NCBI GenBank assembly: GCA_019637105.1 | Contig: JAHBWF010000015.1 | Span: 19,908 to 83,907, forward strand | Origin: Labilithrix sp. | Lineage (GTDB): Bacteria > Myxococcota_A > Polyangia > Polyangiales > Polyangiaceae | Reading direction: 5' to 3' | DNA: 64,000 bases | Part shown: positions 18,659 through 27,128 of the stretch, one piece after another | Layout of the letters: every line of letters starts with the position of its first letter | Numbering within the stretch: the first letter of the stretch is position 1 | Position numbers and translations under genes: made by a program | Notes under the pieces: model-generated | Databases searched by the model: none | Told to the model about the DNA's origin: nothing | What the model saw: only the letters and a program-made list of their open reading frames with translations

Positions 18659-20683
18659 ATGCCTCGGCTCTTCGCATCGATCACGGACCGCAGCCGCGGT
18701 GGATCGCTCGTCGCGGCCGCGCTCGCGGGCGCGGCCGGCGCGGCGTTCTGGATCCCCGCGCGGGACGCCGGTCGCGGCTGGTTCCCGGCGCCGCTCGACG
18801 ACGTCTACATCCACTTCGACTTCGCGCGCTCGCTCGCGCAGGGGCACCCGTTCGAGTGGATCCCGGGCCAGGGCTACTCGTCGGGCGAGACGTCGCCGCT
18901 CTACGCGGTGGTGCTGGCGGCCGGCTGGCTGGTCGGCTTCCGCGGCCGCGCGCTGGGGCTCTGGGCGGCGATCGTCGCGGTGGCCTCCGTCGCCTCGCTC
19001 CTCGGGGCGGTGCGGCGGCTCGTGCGGCCGTGCCCGGCGTGGCTCGCGTGGGCGCTCGCGCTCCTCCCGCTCTCGCTCGGCGTCGTCGACTGGGCGCTCT
19101 TCAGCGGGATGGAGGTCGCGCTCTTCGCGGCCGCGCTCGGCCGCGCGCTCGTCGCGCTCGAAGAGGCGGGCGGACGCCGCGGCGAGACGCGCGAGAGGAG
19201 GCAGTGGCGGCTCGGCGCCTGGGGGGCCGCGCTCGTCCTCCTTCGCCCGGAGGCCGCCGTCGTCGTCGCCGTCCTCGCGATCGCCGCGGCGCGCGCGGCC
19301 GGGCGGAGATCGGGCCTCGCGGCCGCCCTCCGCGTGGCGCTCCCCGGAGCGCTCGCGACGCTGGCCGTGGCGGGCTCCAACCTCGCCGCGACGGGCGACG
19401 CGCGCTCGGCCGGCGCGCAGCTCAAGCTGCTCTCGTCGAACCCGTACCTGTCGGACGTCGACCGCGCGCGCGTGTTCGCCGAGAACCTCGTCACGTTCTG
19501 GGTGAAGGTCGTGCGGGGCGAGCTCGCCGTCACGCCGGCGCTCGGGGCGGCGCTGCCCGCGCTCGCGCTCCTGGGCCTCGCGCGCCGCGAGCACCGCGCG
19601 ATCGCGGGCGCGTGCGTCGCGTCGGCGATCGGCTGGACGCTGCTCGTCTCGTGGAACGGGAACGCGCCGCACCACAACTTCCGCTACTACGCCCCGGGCC
19701 TCGTCCTCGTCGCGATCGCGGCCGCGCTCGGCGTCTCCGCGATCGCGCGCGCCCGGCGCGGCGCCCCCGTCGCGGCCGCGGTCGGCCTCTTCGTCATCGC
19801 GATCGGCGCCGCGAAGGTCCCGGGGCAGGTCCGCCACTTCCGCGCGGCGAGCGCGAACATCCGCGATCAGCACGTCGAGGTCGGCGAGCGCGTCGCGCGC
19901 CTGCCCGAAGGCGCGCGCGTGCTCCTCGGCGACGCCGGCGCGATCCCGTACGTGTCGGGCCGCGCGGCGGTGGACGCGCTCGGGCTCGGCGGCTACCGGC
20001 GCGTCCCGTTCGCGCGCGCCGCGGTGCACGGCGAGGCCGCGACGATCGAGCTGATCGAGCGCCTCGATCCGGCCGACCGGCCGACGCACCTCGCGCTCTA
20101 CCCGAACTGGTTCGGCGCGCTCACGTCGCGGTTCGGCACGGAGATCGATCGCGTCACCATCGAGGACAACGTCATCTGCGGCGGTCCTACGAAGGCGATC
20201 TACCGGGCCGACTGGAGCGCGCTCGACGCGCCGCGCGCCGGCGCGCGCGCGACGGCGGCCTTGGTCGACGAGATCGACGTCGGCGACGTCGTCGACGAGG
20301 CCGAACACGGCTACGCGCCTCCCCTCCCCCACGGCGGCTGGACGACGCTCGACGTGCTCTCCGACGCGGCCGGCGTGCGGCGCTTCGACGGCGGGCGCAC
20401 GATCCCCGACGGCGAGCGCGAGTCGTTCGTCGTCAAGCGCGGGGCGAGCGGCCCGCTCGTCGTCCGCGTCCGCGTCGACGGCGGCGCGCGGGGTGTCGTC
20501 GTCCGGACGGCGCGCGCGACGACGGAGCTCGTCCTCGAGCCGCCGCGCGACGGCGCCTGGCGCGCCGGGACGGCGACGATCGACGGCGTCGCCGCGGGCG
20601 AGCGCGTCACGCTCGAGGCGCGCGGCGGCGGGTACCGCGACTACCACGTCTGGATCGAGCGCGCGGACGCCGTCGCGCGCTGA
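18659..20683 (+). CDS. GT-C-like polytopic membrane protein (paralogue A)
   Basis: A 674-residue integral membrane protein. About nine to eleven hydrophobic helices occupy the first 410 residues; the C-terminal 260 residues are soluble. The first loop holds LDDVYIHFDFARSLAQGHPF and GYSSGETSPLYA, an acidic pair followed by an aromatic segment, as in GT-C glycosyltransferases that use lipid-linked sugars. After the membrane part come RDQHVEVGERV, LLGDAGAIPYVSGR, LGLGGYRRVPFARAAVHG and DNVICGG, all shared with the protein at 46615. The ATG at 18659 is preferred because the preceding in-frame ATG overlaps the divergent promoter. The likely role is transfer of a sugar in envelope-polysaccharide or glycoprotein assembly, but catalysis is not proven. 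Confidence 0.75.
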   Translation: MPRLFASITDRSRGGSLVAAALAGAAGAAFWIPARDAGRGWFPAPLDDVYIHFDFARSLAQGHPFEWIPGQGYSSGETSPLYAVVLAAGWLVGFRGRALGLWAAIVAVASVASLLGAVRRLVRPCPAWLAWALALLPLSLGVVDWALFSGMEVALFAAALGRALVALEEAGGRRGETRERRQWRLGAWGAALVLLRPEAAVVVAVLAIAAARAAGRRSGLAAALRVALPGALATLAVAGSNLAATGDARSAGAQLKLLSSNPYLSDVDRARVFAENLVTFWVKVVRGELAVTPALGAALPALALLGLARREHRAIAGACVASAIGWTLLVSWNGNAPHHNFRYYAPGLVLVAIAAALGVSAIARARRGAPVAAAVGLFVIAIGAAKVPGQVRHFRAASANIRDQHVEVGERVARLPEGARVLLGDAGAIPYVSGRAAVDALGLGGYRRVPFARAAVHGEAATIELIERLDPADRPTHLALYPNWFGALTSRFGTEIDRVTIEDNVICGGPTKAIYRADWSALDAPRAGARATAALVDEIDVGDVVDEAEHGYAPPLPHGGWTTLDVLSDAAGVRRFDGGRTIPDGERESFVVKRGASGPLVVRVRVDGGARGVVVRTARATTELVLEPPRDGAWRAGTATIDGVAAGERVTLEARGGGYRDYHVWIERADAVAR

Positions 20684-20709
20684 CGCGATGGCGCGGCCTC
20701 GGCGCGCGA

Positions 20710-21198
20710 TCAGCTCGGCTCGTCGGCCCCCTCGCCGGGCGGGGCCGCGCCTTCGCCGCCGGGGCCGTTCAGCTCGAACGCGCGGCGGACGGCGTCCGGG
20801 ATCCGGACCGGCCGGCCGCGCGCGAGCTCGACGTAGCCCCACGTCGTCCGCGCGCGCGCGACGATCGCCCCGTCCTGGTTCTCGATCTCCGTCGCGCGCA
20901 CGCATTTCACGCCGGTCGCGCTGTCGATCCACGTACGCACCTCGAGGCGGTCGGTGCGTAGGACCGGACGCAGGTAGTCGATCTCGTGGCGCCGGACGAA
21001 GAAGACGCCTCCGAGCCTGCGGTAGGCCGCGAAGTCGAGCCCGACCGCCGTCGAGTGCGCGATCGCCACGTCCTGGATCCATCGCACGTACGCGATATTG
21101 CTGACGTGGCCGAGCTCGTCGATGTCGGCGTCGGCGACGTCGACGGTGATCGCGTAGGTCGAGAAGGGACGGGGTGGGCTCACGGGGAGGACGGACAT
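20710..21198 (-). CDS. Hot-dog fold acyl-CoA thioesterase (4HBT family)
   Basis: A 162-residue hot-dog thioesterase hydrolysing acyl-CoA. TYAITVDVADADIDELGHVS followed by NIAYVRWIQDVAIAHS is the classic D-x-x-G-H-x-x-N-x-x-Y segment with the catalytic aspartate region. The later GVFFVRRHEIDYLRPVL and VRATEIENQDG are the next strands. The ATG at 21198 puts the fold 15 residues in. The earlier frame start at 21294 would cross into the neighbouring hydrolase gene. The Pro/Gly-rich acidic tail after FELNGPGG is an addition to the usual fold. It is divergent from the hydrolase at 21221, 22 bases apart. Confidence 0.88.
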   Translation of the reverse strand: MSVLPVSPPRPFSTYAITVDVADADIDELGHVSNIAYVRWIQDVAIAHSTAVGLDFAAYRRLGGVFFVRRHEIDYLRPVLRTDRLEVRTWIDSATGVKCVRATEIENQDGAIVARARTTWGYVELARGRPVRIPDAVRRAFELNGPGGEGAAPPGEGADEPS

Positions 21199-21209
21199 CG
21201 AGCGATCGA

Positions 21210-21215
21210 GCTTTA
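21210..21215 (-). promoter_or_regulatory. Candidate extended -10 box TGCTAAAGC (minus strand)
   Basis: The box lies 11 bases before the ATG at 21198, in the 22-base gap between two divergent genes, so any regulation would touch both. Confidence 0.3.
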
Positions 21216-21220
21216 GCAGA

Positions 21221-22039
21221 ATGCTGGACGCGCTCGCACGGATCGTGCTTCTTGGAAGACACAAGGACGTCACCATGCCGCCGCTCGACGACATGCCGCC
21301 CTTCCTTGGCCCTTCTCCGACCGACGCCGGACTGCGCGCGTCGCTCAGGGCTCAAGTGACGGAGACGCTCTCCACGCTCCGCGAGGTCGTGCTCATGCCG
21401 CGCGACCTCGTCCCGGTGGTGCCGCGCGAGCTCGAGCACGAGGACGACGTCGTGGTGCTCGTGCACGGCTTCTTCGCGAGCGCGGGCGTGTGGCGCCCGA
21501 TGAAGCGCACGCTGGTCGAGAAGACCGGCGCGAAGGTCGCGAGCTTCACGCACGCGCCCGGCGTCGGCATCGACCGCATCGCGCGGAGCCTCGCGAAGAT
21601 CGTCGAGCGCGTCCCCGCGGGCTGCCGCGTTCACCTCGTCGGCCACAGCCTCGGCGGGCTCGTGGTCCGCTGGTACGTGCAAGAGCTCGGCGGCCACGCG
21701 CGCGTCACCCAGACGATCTCGCTCGGCTCGCCGTTCGGCGGGACCGCGCGCGCCCACCCGTTCCCGTTCCTCGTCGGGCGCGAGCTCGGGCGCACGAGCC
21801 CGCTCCTCGCCCGCCTGCGCGCGCGCGCGCACGAGCACGATGTGCCCCACACGTCCGTCGTCGGCGAGGGCGACCTCGTCGTGGTGCCGGCCGAGAGCGC
21901 CGTGTTCCCGCGCGGCGACGTCGTCGTGCTCCCGCGCTGCGGGCACAACACCCTCCTGTTCCACGACGACTCGATCGCGCGCGTCGTCGAGCGCGTCCGT
22001 CTCGTCCAGGCCGACGCGCGCCGCCAGCGGCTCGGCTGA
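21221..22039 (+). CDS. Alpha/beta-hydrolase, lipase-like
   Basis: A 272-residue serine hydrolase. VVVLVHGFFASAGVWRPMK gives the oxyanion-hole HG motif, HLVGHSLGGLVVRWYV the nucleophile elbow G-H-S-L-G, and GEGDLVVVP the acid-residue strand. RCGHNTLLFHD near the end carries the catalytic histidine. The layout matches PGAP1-like/LipA-type lipases of triacylglycerol-lipase class and EstA-like esterases. No signal peptide is visible, so the enzyme should be cytoplasmic or membrane-associated. An in-frame ATG at 21275 is an alternative start, since the first 18 residues lie before the conserved region. Confidence 0.88.
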   Translation: MLDALARIVLLGRHKDVTMPPLDDMPPFLGPSPTDAGLRASLRAQVTETLSTLREVVLMPRDLVPVVPRELEHEDDVVVLVHGFFASAGVWRPMKRTLVEKTGAKVASFTHAPGVGIDRIARSLAKIVERVPAGCRVHLVGHSLGGLVVRWYVQELGGHARVTQTISLGSPFGGTARAHPFPFLVGRELGRTSPLLARLRARAHEHDVPHTSVVGEGDLVVVPAESAVFPRGDVVVLPRCGHNTLLFHDDSIARVVERVRLVQADARRQRLG

Positions 22040-22046
22040 GGCCGCG

Positions 22047-22802
22047 CTACTTGCTCGCGACCTCGGGCAGGTCGAGCACCCGAGCGTAGGCGGCGTCGCG
22101 CTTCGGCTGCGTCCGATCGGCGAGCCTGCGCTCGCGCCACGTCACCCCCGGCGGAGAGCCGTCGAGCCAATGGAAGCTCTGCTCGCGGACGTCGAGGTGG
22201 ATGTACTGCGTCTTCGGGTGCGTGTAGATCCCGACGCCCGCGCGCGGGAAGCTGCGCGCGTAGGCGGCCAGCGCCGCCGCGCGGACGCCGACGAGCTGGA
22301 AGTCGAGCGCGTCGCCGGTGCCGTGCTTGCCGTGCGCGCCCTTCCGCGTCGCGCTCACGAGCACCATCGGCGCGCCCTTGAAGTGGTACGCGGCCCGAAA
22401 CGCGAGCTGCACGAGCCGCGCGTCGAGCGGCTCGGCGATCTCCTGGCTCGACGGGTCCGGAGCGCTCGCCGCGACGCGCATGAACGCGCAGAGCGCGTCG
22501 CGATCGATCGTGCCGTCGTCGGCGTAGAGGCGGATCTTGGCCTGCGCGTTCGTGTTGCGGTTCTTCACGGAGATCGCCGGCAGCGCCGACGCCCAGGCGA
22601 CCTTCGGCGGCGCCGGCGGCTTCGGCGGACGCGCGAGCGGGCGCGCCGGTCCGCGCGCGGCGACGCGCGGCTCGCGGAGGCCGACGCGCGCGGCGGCGCC
22701 GGGCGACGCGTCGCCGGTGCCGGACGCCAGGATCGCCGCCAAGACGATCCCTGCGTCTCGGGCGTGGACGCCCCAGCGAAGACGTGGCCGCGCGGCGTGC
22801 AT
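22047..22802 (-). CDS. Peptidase M15-like (DUF882 / YcbK-type) cell-wall peptidase
   Basis: A secreted protein with the M15 metallopeptidase fold. The core has GKHGTGDALDFQLVGV (H-x-x-G-x-A-x-D type zinc ligands) and IYTHPKTQYIHLDVR (the second histidine). ALPAISVKNRNTNAQAKIRL and RDALCAFMRV precede it, as in DUF882/YcbK proteins that cut peptidoglycan cross-links or stem peptides. The ATG at 22802 is preferred over 22820 because a TAGGTT box lies 8 bases upstream. The N-terminal 80 residues are a signal-like hydrophobic stretch followed by a Pro/Arg-rich linker. A cell-wall remodelling role is inferred. Confidence 0.82.
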   Translation of the reverse strand: MHAARPRLRWGVHARDAGIVLAAILASGTGDASPGAAARVGLREPRVAARGPARPLARPPKPPAPPKVAWASALPAISVKNRNTNAQAKIRLYADDGTIDRDALCAFMRVAASAPDPSSQEIAEPLDARLVQLAFRAAYHFKGAPMVLVSATRKGAHGKHGTGDALDFQLVGVRAAALAAYARSFPRAGVGIYTHPKTQYIHLDVREQSFHWLDGSPPGVTWRERRLADRTQPKRDAAYARVLDLPEVASK

Positions 22803-22810
22803 CGCGCACA

Positions 22811-22816
22811 AACCTA
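22811..22816 (-). promoter_or_regulatory. Candidate extended -10 box TGCTAGGTT (minus strand)
   Basis: TG-C-TAGGTT lies 8 bases before the ATG at 22802, which would give a leaderless or almost leaderless transcript. Confidence 0.45.
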
Positions 22817-22861
22817 GCACCTTGCGGAAAGGCGCCCAGCGCGGTACCTCCAGCAGCCGAC

Positions 22862-23530
22862 ATGCTCGCGCCGACGCCCATCCACGCCCACATCGGCGTG
22901 AGCCTCCGCCCCCGCCGCTGGGGACCGCGCACGTGCTCCGCGATCGCGCTCGGCGCCGTATGCATGATGCATGCGAACGGCGCCTCGGCGGACGTGTCCT
23001 CGTGGCTCTCCGCGGGCGGCGGCTACGGGCTGAAGCGCAACGAGAGCACCGGCAGCTACGCCGACGCCGCGAGCGCCAGCTTCACGCTCGGCGTCGGCAG
23101 CGATCCGACGAAGAGCTTCGTCGTCGGCGGGGTCCTCCGCAGCACCACGTACTTCTCGCTGGGCACGGACCTCGGGCTCTCGGCGCGCTTCGCGACCGGG
23201 GGCTTCGCGCGTGGACAGTGGGGGCTCGCGCTCGACGCCGGGCCCATGTGGCGCTCGTTCGGCCGCGGGGAGTACGGCCGGTGGCCGATCTCGGCGATGG
23301 CGATCGGCGGCGCGCCGTGGGGCCTGCAGCTCGCCGTCGGCGGCGAGCTCTTCCGCGTCGCCGGCGACGACGCCCAGGCGCGCGGGGTCGTCGCGCTCCT
23401 CGAGATCGACTTCTTGCGCCTCACCGTCACGCGCCAGGGCGCGACGGATCGCTACTGGGAGAACCCCTCACCCGCCGGCGGGAGGAGCCCGAGCGCCCGC
23501 TCGCGCCCGCTCGCCGGCCTCCTCTGGTAG
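22862..23530 (+). CDS. Putative outer-membrane beta-barrel protein
   Basis: A 222-residue protein. A hydrophobic segment around 25-45 (TCSAIALGAVCMMHANGASA) acts as signal peptide after a long basic N-terminus. The rest consists of alternating strands rich in Gly and aromatic residues (WLSAGGGYGLKRNESTGSYA, FVVGGVLRSTTYFSLGTDLG, WGLALDAGPMWRSFGRGEYG), ending after FLRLTVTRQG in a disordered Arg/Ser tail. This is typical of small barrels with eight to ten strands. The extra C-terminal tail after the last strand is unusual for BAM substrates. The family is not recognised. Confidence 0.6.
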   Translation: MLAPTPIHAHIGVSLRPRRWGPRTCSAIALGAVCMMHANGASADVSSWLSAGGGYGLKRNESTGSYADAASASFTLGVGSDPTKSFVVGGVLRSTTYFSLGTDLGLSARFATGGFARGQWGLALDAGPMWRSFGRGEYGRWPISAMAIGGAPWGLQLAVGGELFRVAGDDAQARGVVALLEIDFLRLTVTRQGATDRYWENPSPAGGRSPSARSRPLAGLLW

Positions 23531-23580
23531 AGGTCGCGCCCCGCCGATCGGCGTGAGCGGCCCGAGGAGCCCGACGGCGC

Positions 23581-24603
23581 ATGGGAGGACAGCTCTCTCT
23601 GTTCGGCGGCGACGGCGACGGCCCGTCGAGGCGGAGCGGCCTCGTCGAGCCGCACGTGACCGACGAGGACCGAGCGCTCGCCGCGCGGCTCCCGCGCTTC
23701 GTCCGCTTCGGCACGAGCAGCTGGTCGTTCCCGGGCTGGGCCGGCATCGTCTGGAAGGGCAAGCCGACCGAGAGCGCGCTCGTGGAGGGCGGCCTCGAGG
23801 CGTACGCGCAGCATCCGCTCCTCCGCGCGGTCAGCCTCGATCGGAGCTACTACGGCCCCCTCGGCGACGCGGACCTCGCCGGCTACGGGGCCCAGCTCGG
23901 CGTCGCGCGCGAGAAGGCGCCCGAGCTCCCGCGCTTCCGCGTGCTCTCGAAGGTCTGGGACGAGATCACGACCGCGGTCTTCCCCCGGCATCCGCGCTAC
24001 GGGGCCCGCGCGGGCATGAAGAACCCGCATTTCTTCGACGCCGCGCGCTTCGAGACCGAGGTGCTCGCTCCCTACCGCCGCTCGTTCGCCGGCGACGCCG
24101 GGCCGTTCGTCTTCGAGCTGACGCCGATGCCCCCCGGCGCGCTCGACGCGCGCGCGCTCGTCGCCCGCGTCGACGACTTCGTCTCCCGCCTCCCCTCCGG
24201 GCACCGCTACGCGTTCGAGCTCCGCAACGCCGAGCTGTTCGGCGCGCGCTGGGTCGACATGCTGCAGGCGAACGGCGCCGCGCACGTGTTCACCTACTGG
24301 ACGGCGATGCCGCCGCTCCGCGAGCAGCTCCGCGCCCGGGCCCTGACGGCGCCGTTCACGGTCGTGCGCCTCACGATGCCGCCGTACACGCGCTACGCGA
24401 CGCGGAGGGCGGAGTTCGCGCCGTTCGACCGGTTGCGCGAGCCGCAGCCCGAGATGCGCGACGACGTCGTCGACATCCTGCGCGCCGCCGCCGAGGCGGG
24501 CTGCGAGGAGGGCTTCGTCCTCGTGAACAACAAGACCGAGGGCTCGGCCCCGCTCACCGTGCGCGCGCTGGCGGAGAAGACCGCGAGCGCCTTCGCGCGT
24601 TGA
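23581..24603 (+). CDS. DUF72 (YecE-like) protein
   Basis: A 340-residue TIM-barrel-like protein of the DUF72 family. Typical landmarks are VRFGTSSWSFPGWAGIVW near the start (the G-T-S-W signature), DRSYYGPL, FRVLSKVWDEIT, the strand FVFELTPM, YAFELRNAELF, and FVLVNNKTEG in the last quarter. The family is widespread, and its biochemical role is not established. The first 25 residues (MGGQLSLFGGDGDG) are a low-complexity leader not part of the fold, so a later start is possible. It converges with the MlaD gene. Confidence 0.9.
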   Translation: MGGQLSLFGGDGDGPSRRSGLVEPHVTDEDRALAARLPRFVRFGTSSWSFPGWAGIVWKGKPTESALVEGGLEAYAQHPLLRAVSLDRSYYGPLGDADLAGYGAQLGVAREKAPELPRFRVLSKVWDEITTAVFPRHPRYGARAGMKNPHFFDAARFETEVLAPYRRSFAGDAGPFVFELTPMPPGALDARALVARVDDFVSRLPSGHRYAFELRNAELFGARWVDMLQANGAAHVFTYWTAMPPLREQLRARALTAPFTVVRLTMPPYTRYATRRAEFAPFDRLREPQPEMRDDVVDILRAAAEAGCEEGFVLVNNKTEGSAPLTVRALAEKTASAFAR

Positions 24604-24609
24604 CGCGCG

Positions 24610-25779
24610 TCAGTTGCCGGCCTTCTGCTGCGTCGGCGTCGTGGTCGGCTGCGGCGTGTCCGTCTTGACCTCGACGCGCGGCTTGTCCTCGTTCTGCTTG
24701 ATCGAGTAGCGGACGAGCGCGCGGAGGACCTGGTTGCGCTCGACGTTGCCGACGAGGCTCTTGATGTCCTCGTAGACCGTCGGATCGACGAGGAGCGCCC
24801 CCACGGTGCCGCGGCCCGCCTTCATGTTGGCGACGATCTCGCGCAGGTCGTCGCTCATCGCGTTGACGTTGCCCATCAGGTGCTGCGTCTGGTCGTCCCC
24901 GTAGACCACCGCGTGCGCCAGGCCGTTGCCGGTGCGGACGGCCTCGAGGCTCTTGTGGAGCTCCACCATCGTCCCGGTCATCCCCTGCGCGAGCTGATCG
25001 TCGTAGATCACCGTGTGCGCGAGGCCCGGCCCGCTCTTCACGCGGCCGCTCACGTCGCGGGCGTCGGCGCTCACGCGCGCCAGGTTGGAGGTGGTCACCT
25101 CGAGGTTGGCGAGGATCCGATCGACGCGCTTCGCCTCTTCGGCGTCGAAGATCATCCGGTGCGCGACGCCGTCCTTCTGCGAGACGCCCTCGAGGATCTC
25201 GCGGAGCGCGTGGACCGTGCCCTGGAGGTCCTCCTTGAAGCGGTCGTCGGCGATGCCCTCCGTCACGCGCTGGATGTTCTCGAGCGAGGCCTTCGCGCTC
25301 TGGACGGCGCCCTGGGCGTCCGCCATGAGATCGGGGGGCGTCGCCGTGACGAGCCACCCGTCGGGCGTCACGACGGCGTTCGGGTCCTTCCCCTGCTTTC
25401 GCTGCTCGTCCGCGGTCTTCTTGTCCCAGGCGAGCTGCACCATCTTGTCGCCGAGGAGGCCCTTGCCCTCGATCGTGGCGACGGTCGCGTTCCGGATGCG
25501 CCCGGCCTCCGTCCGCGCGACGGAGAGGGTGACGTAGACCTTGTGGTCGTCGGCGTCCTTGCCGTGCTCCACCGCGTCGACCGAGCCGATGTCGATGCCG
25601 CCCATGCGGACGACCGAGCCGGGCCGAAGCCCGACGACGTCGTCGTAGGCGGCGCGGTATTTCACCTTCCGGTCCCAGACGCGCCAGTTCTCGCCGATCG
25701 TGAAGACGGCGATCGTCGACAGGACGAGCCCGATGAAGACGAACACCCCCACCTTGAGCGTTCGGGCTTTGGCACTCAC
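24610..25779 (-). CDS. MlaD/MCE-family lipid transport protein
   Basis: A 389-residue substrate-binding component of an Mla/MCE phospholipid transporter. One membrane helix at about 8-28 (VGVFVFIGLVLSTIAVFTIG) precedes the MCE domain (AYDDVVGLRPGSVVRMGGID, IGSVDAVEHG, ATIEGKGLLGDKMVQL). A long helical C-terminal region (about 150-370) probably extends the hydrophobic tunnel. The start overlaps the stop of the MlaF-like ATPase by four bases (25776-25779), a sign of translational coupling. An Asn/Thr/Gln-rich tail closes the protein. The likely job is moving phospholipids between inner and outer membranes. No MlaE permease gene adjoins. Confidence 0.9.
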   Translation of the reverse strand: MSAKARTLKVGVFVFIGLVLSTIAVFTIGENWRVWDRKVKYRAAYDDVVGLRPGSVVRMGGIDIGSVDAVEHGKDADDHKVYVTLSVARTEAGRIRNATVATIEGKGLLGDKMVQLAWDKKTADEQRKQGKDPNAVVTPDGWLVTATPPDLMADAQGAVQSAKASLENIQRVTEGIADDRFKEDLQGTVHALREILEGVSQKDGVAHRMIFDAEEAKRVDRILANLEVTTSNLARVSADARDVSGRVKSGPGLAHTVIYDDQLAQGMTGTMVELHKSLEAVRTGNGLAHAVVYGDDQTQHLMGNVNAMSDDLREIVANMKAGRGTVGALLVDPTVYEDIKSLVGNVERNQVLRALVRYSIKQNEDKPRVEVKTDTPQPTTTPTQQKAGN

Positions 25780-26561
25780 GACGTCGAGAGTAGCACGGAG
25801 ACGTCCTCCACCTCCGGCGCCTTGCCGTCGATGAAGTCACGTACGTAGGGATTCTGCGTGCGGCGGAAATCTTCCGGCGTCCCCTCCATCATCAAGCGTC
25901 CTTTTCCGAGCATCACGATGCGGTCCGAGACGGAGAACGCCGTGCCCATGTCGTGGGTGACGACCACGCTGGTCAGGTTCAGCGCCCGTTTGATGCCGCG
26001 AATCAGGTTGTTGATGCGCGCCGTGTTGATCGGATCGAGGCCGGTGGTGGGCTCGTCGTAGAGCAGCACCTCGGGCTGCAGCGCCAGGGTGCGGGCGAGG
26101 CCTACACGTTTCTTCATGCCGCCGGAGAGATCGCTCGGGCGCATCTCCTCGATCCCGGGGAGCCCGACGCTCTCGAGGGACTGGGCGACGCGACGCCGGA
26201 TCTCCTCGTCGGACATCGTGTTCCAGTTCTGCTCGCGGAGGCCGTAGGCCACGTTCTCGCCGACGCTGAGCGAGTCGAACAGCGCGGCGCCCTGGAAGAG
26301 GTAGGCGACGCGACGTCGGACCTCGTAGAGCTCGAGCTCCGTCATCTTCGTCACGTCGCGGCCGTCGAAGAAGATGGCGCCGCTGTCGGCCTCGAGCAGG
26401 CCGATCAGCATCTTCAGCATGACGCTCTTGCCGCTGCCCGACGGCCCGAGGATCGTCACGGTCTCGCCGCGGTAGATGGCGAACTCCAGCCCGTTGTAGA
26501 CGACCTTCGGACCGAAGGCCTTCTTGATGTGGTTGAAGTGGATGAGCGGCGCCTGGGTCAT
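25776..26561 (-). CDS. MlaF-type ABC transporter ATP-binding protein
   Basis: A 261-residue ATPase. Walker A is GPSGSGKSVMLK, the Q-loop lies in AYLFQGAALFDSLSV, the signature is LSGGMKKRVGLARTLA, and Walker B is VLLYDEPTTGLDP, followed by the switch histidine in VVVTHDM. LFQGAALFDSLSVGENVAY and the sequence after it are typical of MlaF/Ttg2A. The ATG at 26561 fits a full-length ATPase; the frame is open further upstream. It should power the lipid transporter whose MCE part is encoded next. The permease normally sits upstream, but the next upstream gene is a small unrelated secreted protein. Confidence 0.93.
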   Translation of the reverse strand: MTQAPLIHFNHIKKAFGPKVVYNGLEFAIYRGETVTILGPSGSGKSVMLKMLIGLLEADSGAIFFDGRDVTKMTELELYEVRRRVAYLFQGAALFDSLSVGENVAYGLREQNWNTMSDEEIRRRVAQSLESVGLPGIEEMRPSDLSGGMKKRVGLARTLALQPEVLLYDEPTTGLDPINTARINNLIRGIKRALNLTSVVVTHDMGTAFSVSDRIVMLGKGRLMMEGTPEDFRRTQNPYVRDFIDGKAPEVEDVSVLLSTS

Positions 26562-26674
26562 GGCACGCGAGCGCGGTCCCGGCTGCCCCGGGCGCGTCGC
26601 CGGGCACAATCTACCAACTCGCGGCGCGCAGCCCAACCACCAGCGTCGCGCCGGTCAGCGCGCGCCGCCGCCGG

Positions 26675-26980
26675 TCAGCGCGTGTCGATCGCGAGCCAGA
26701 CGTCGTCGAGGCAGAGCTCGCCCCGCGCGCGGTCGGTGAGCTTCAAATCGGCGAGCCTCGCGGGGCGCCCGTTCAGCGTCACCTTCGTGCGGGCCGGATC
26801 GATCCGCCCCGTCACGGCGTGCTGGGCGCTCGCGATGGTCAGCTTCGCGGGCTCGATCGACGTGATCACGCCGTGGACGCGGCGCTCCGTGGCGAGGTCG
26901 CCGGCTGCGGCGCGGACGTCCACCGGCGGGCTCGCACCGAGCAGCGTGACGGCGAACACGACGAGCCCGAGCTTCTTCAC
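26675..26980 (-). CDS. Small secreted protein of unknown function
   Basis: A 101-residue protein with a signal peptide (MKKLGLVVFAVTLLGASPPV, cleavage near VRAAAG). The mature part is a small beta domain (RVHGVITSIEPAKLTIASAQ, VTGRIDPARTKVTLNGRPAR) resembling single-OB or DUF5666-like modules, in which V-x-G-x-I and L-x-I-x-x strands alternate. One cysteine is present (ELCLDD). It precedes the MlaF gene by 113 bases on the same strand, but a functional link is not indicated. Confidence 0.6.
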   Translation of the reverse strand: MKKLGLVVFAVTLLGASPPVDVRAAAGDLATERRVHGVITSIEPAKLTIASAQHAVTGRIDPARTKVTLNGRPARLADLKLTDRARGELCLDDVWLAIDTR

Positions 26981-27128
26981 GGCGACCCCTTCCTTCGTGC
27001 GGCCGGGCTCGACGCCCGGCGCGGGCCGCTCATACCACGTTTCCGGAGGTGCGCCGTCACAAACGGCTGAGCTCCGAGAGGTCGCCGCGGCGCGGAGACG
27101 CGTGGCCGCGGGCCGCGCTGCGCGCCGA

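Noticed and set aside
18008-21964. A 1318-codon minus-strand frame covering the membrane protein region
   Set aside because: The plus-strand membrane protein and hydrolase genes explain this DNA; the minus frame is low complexity with no domain.
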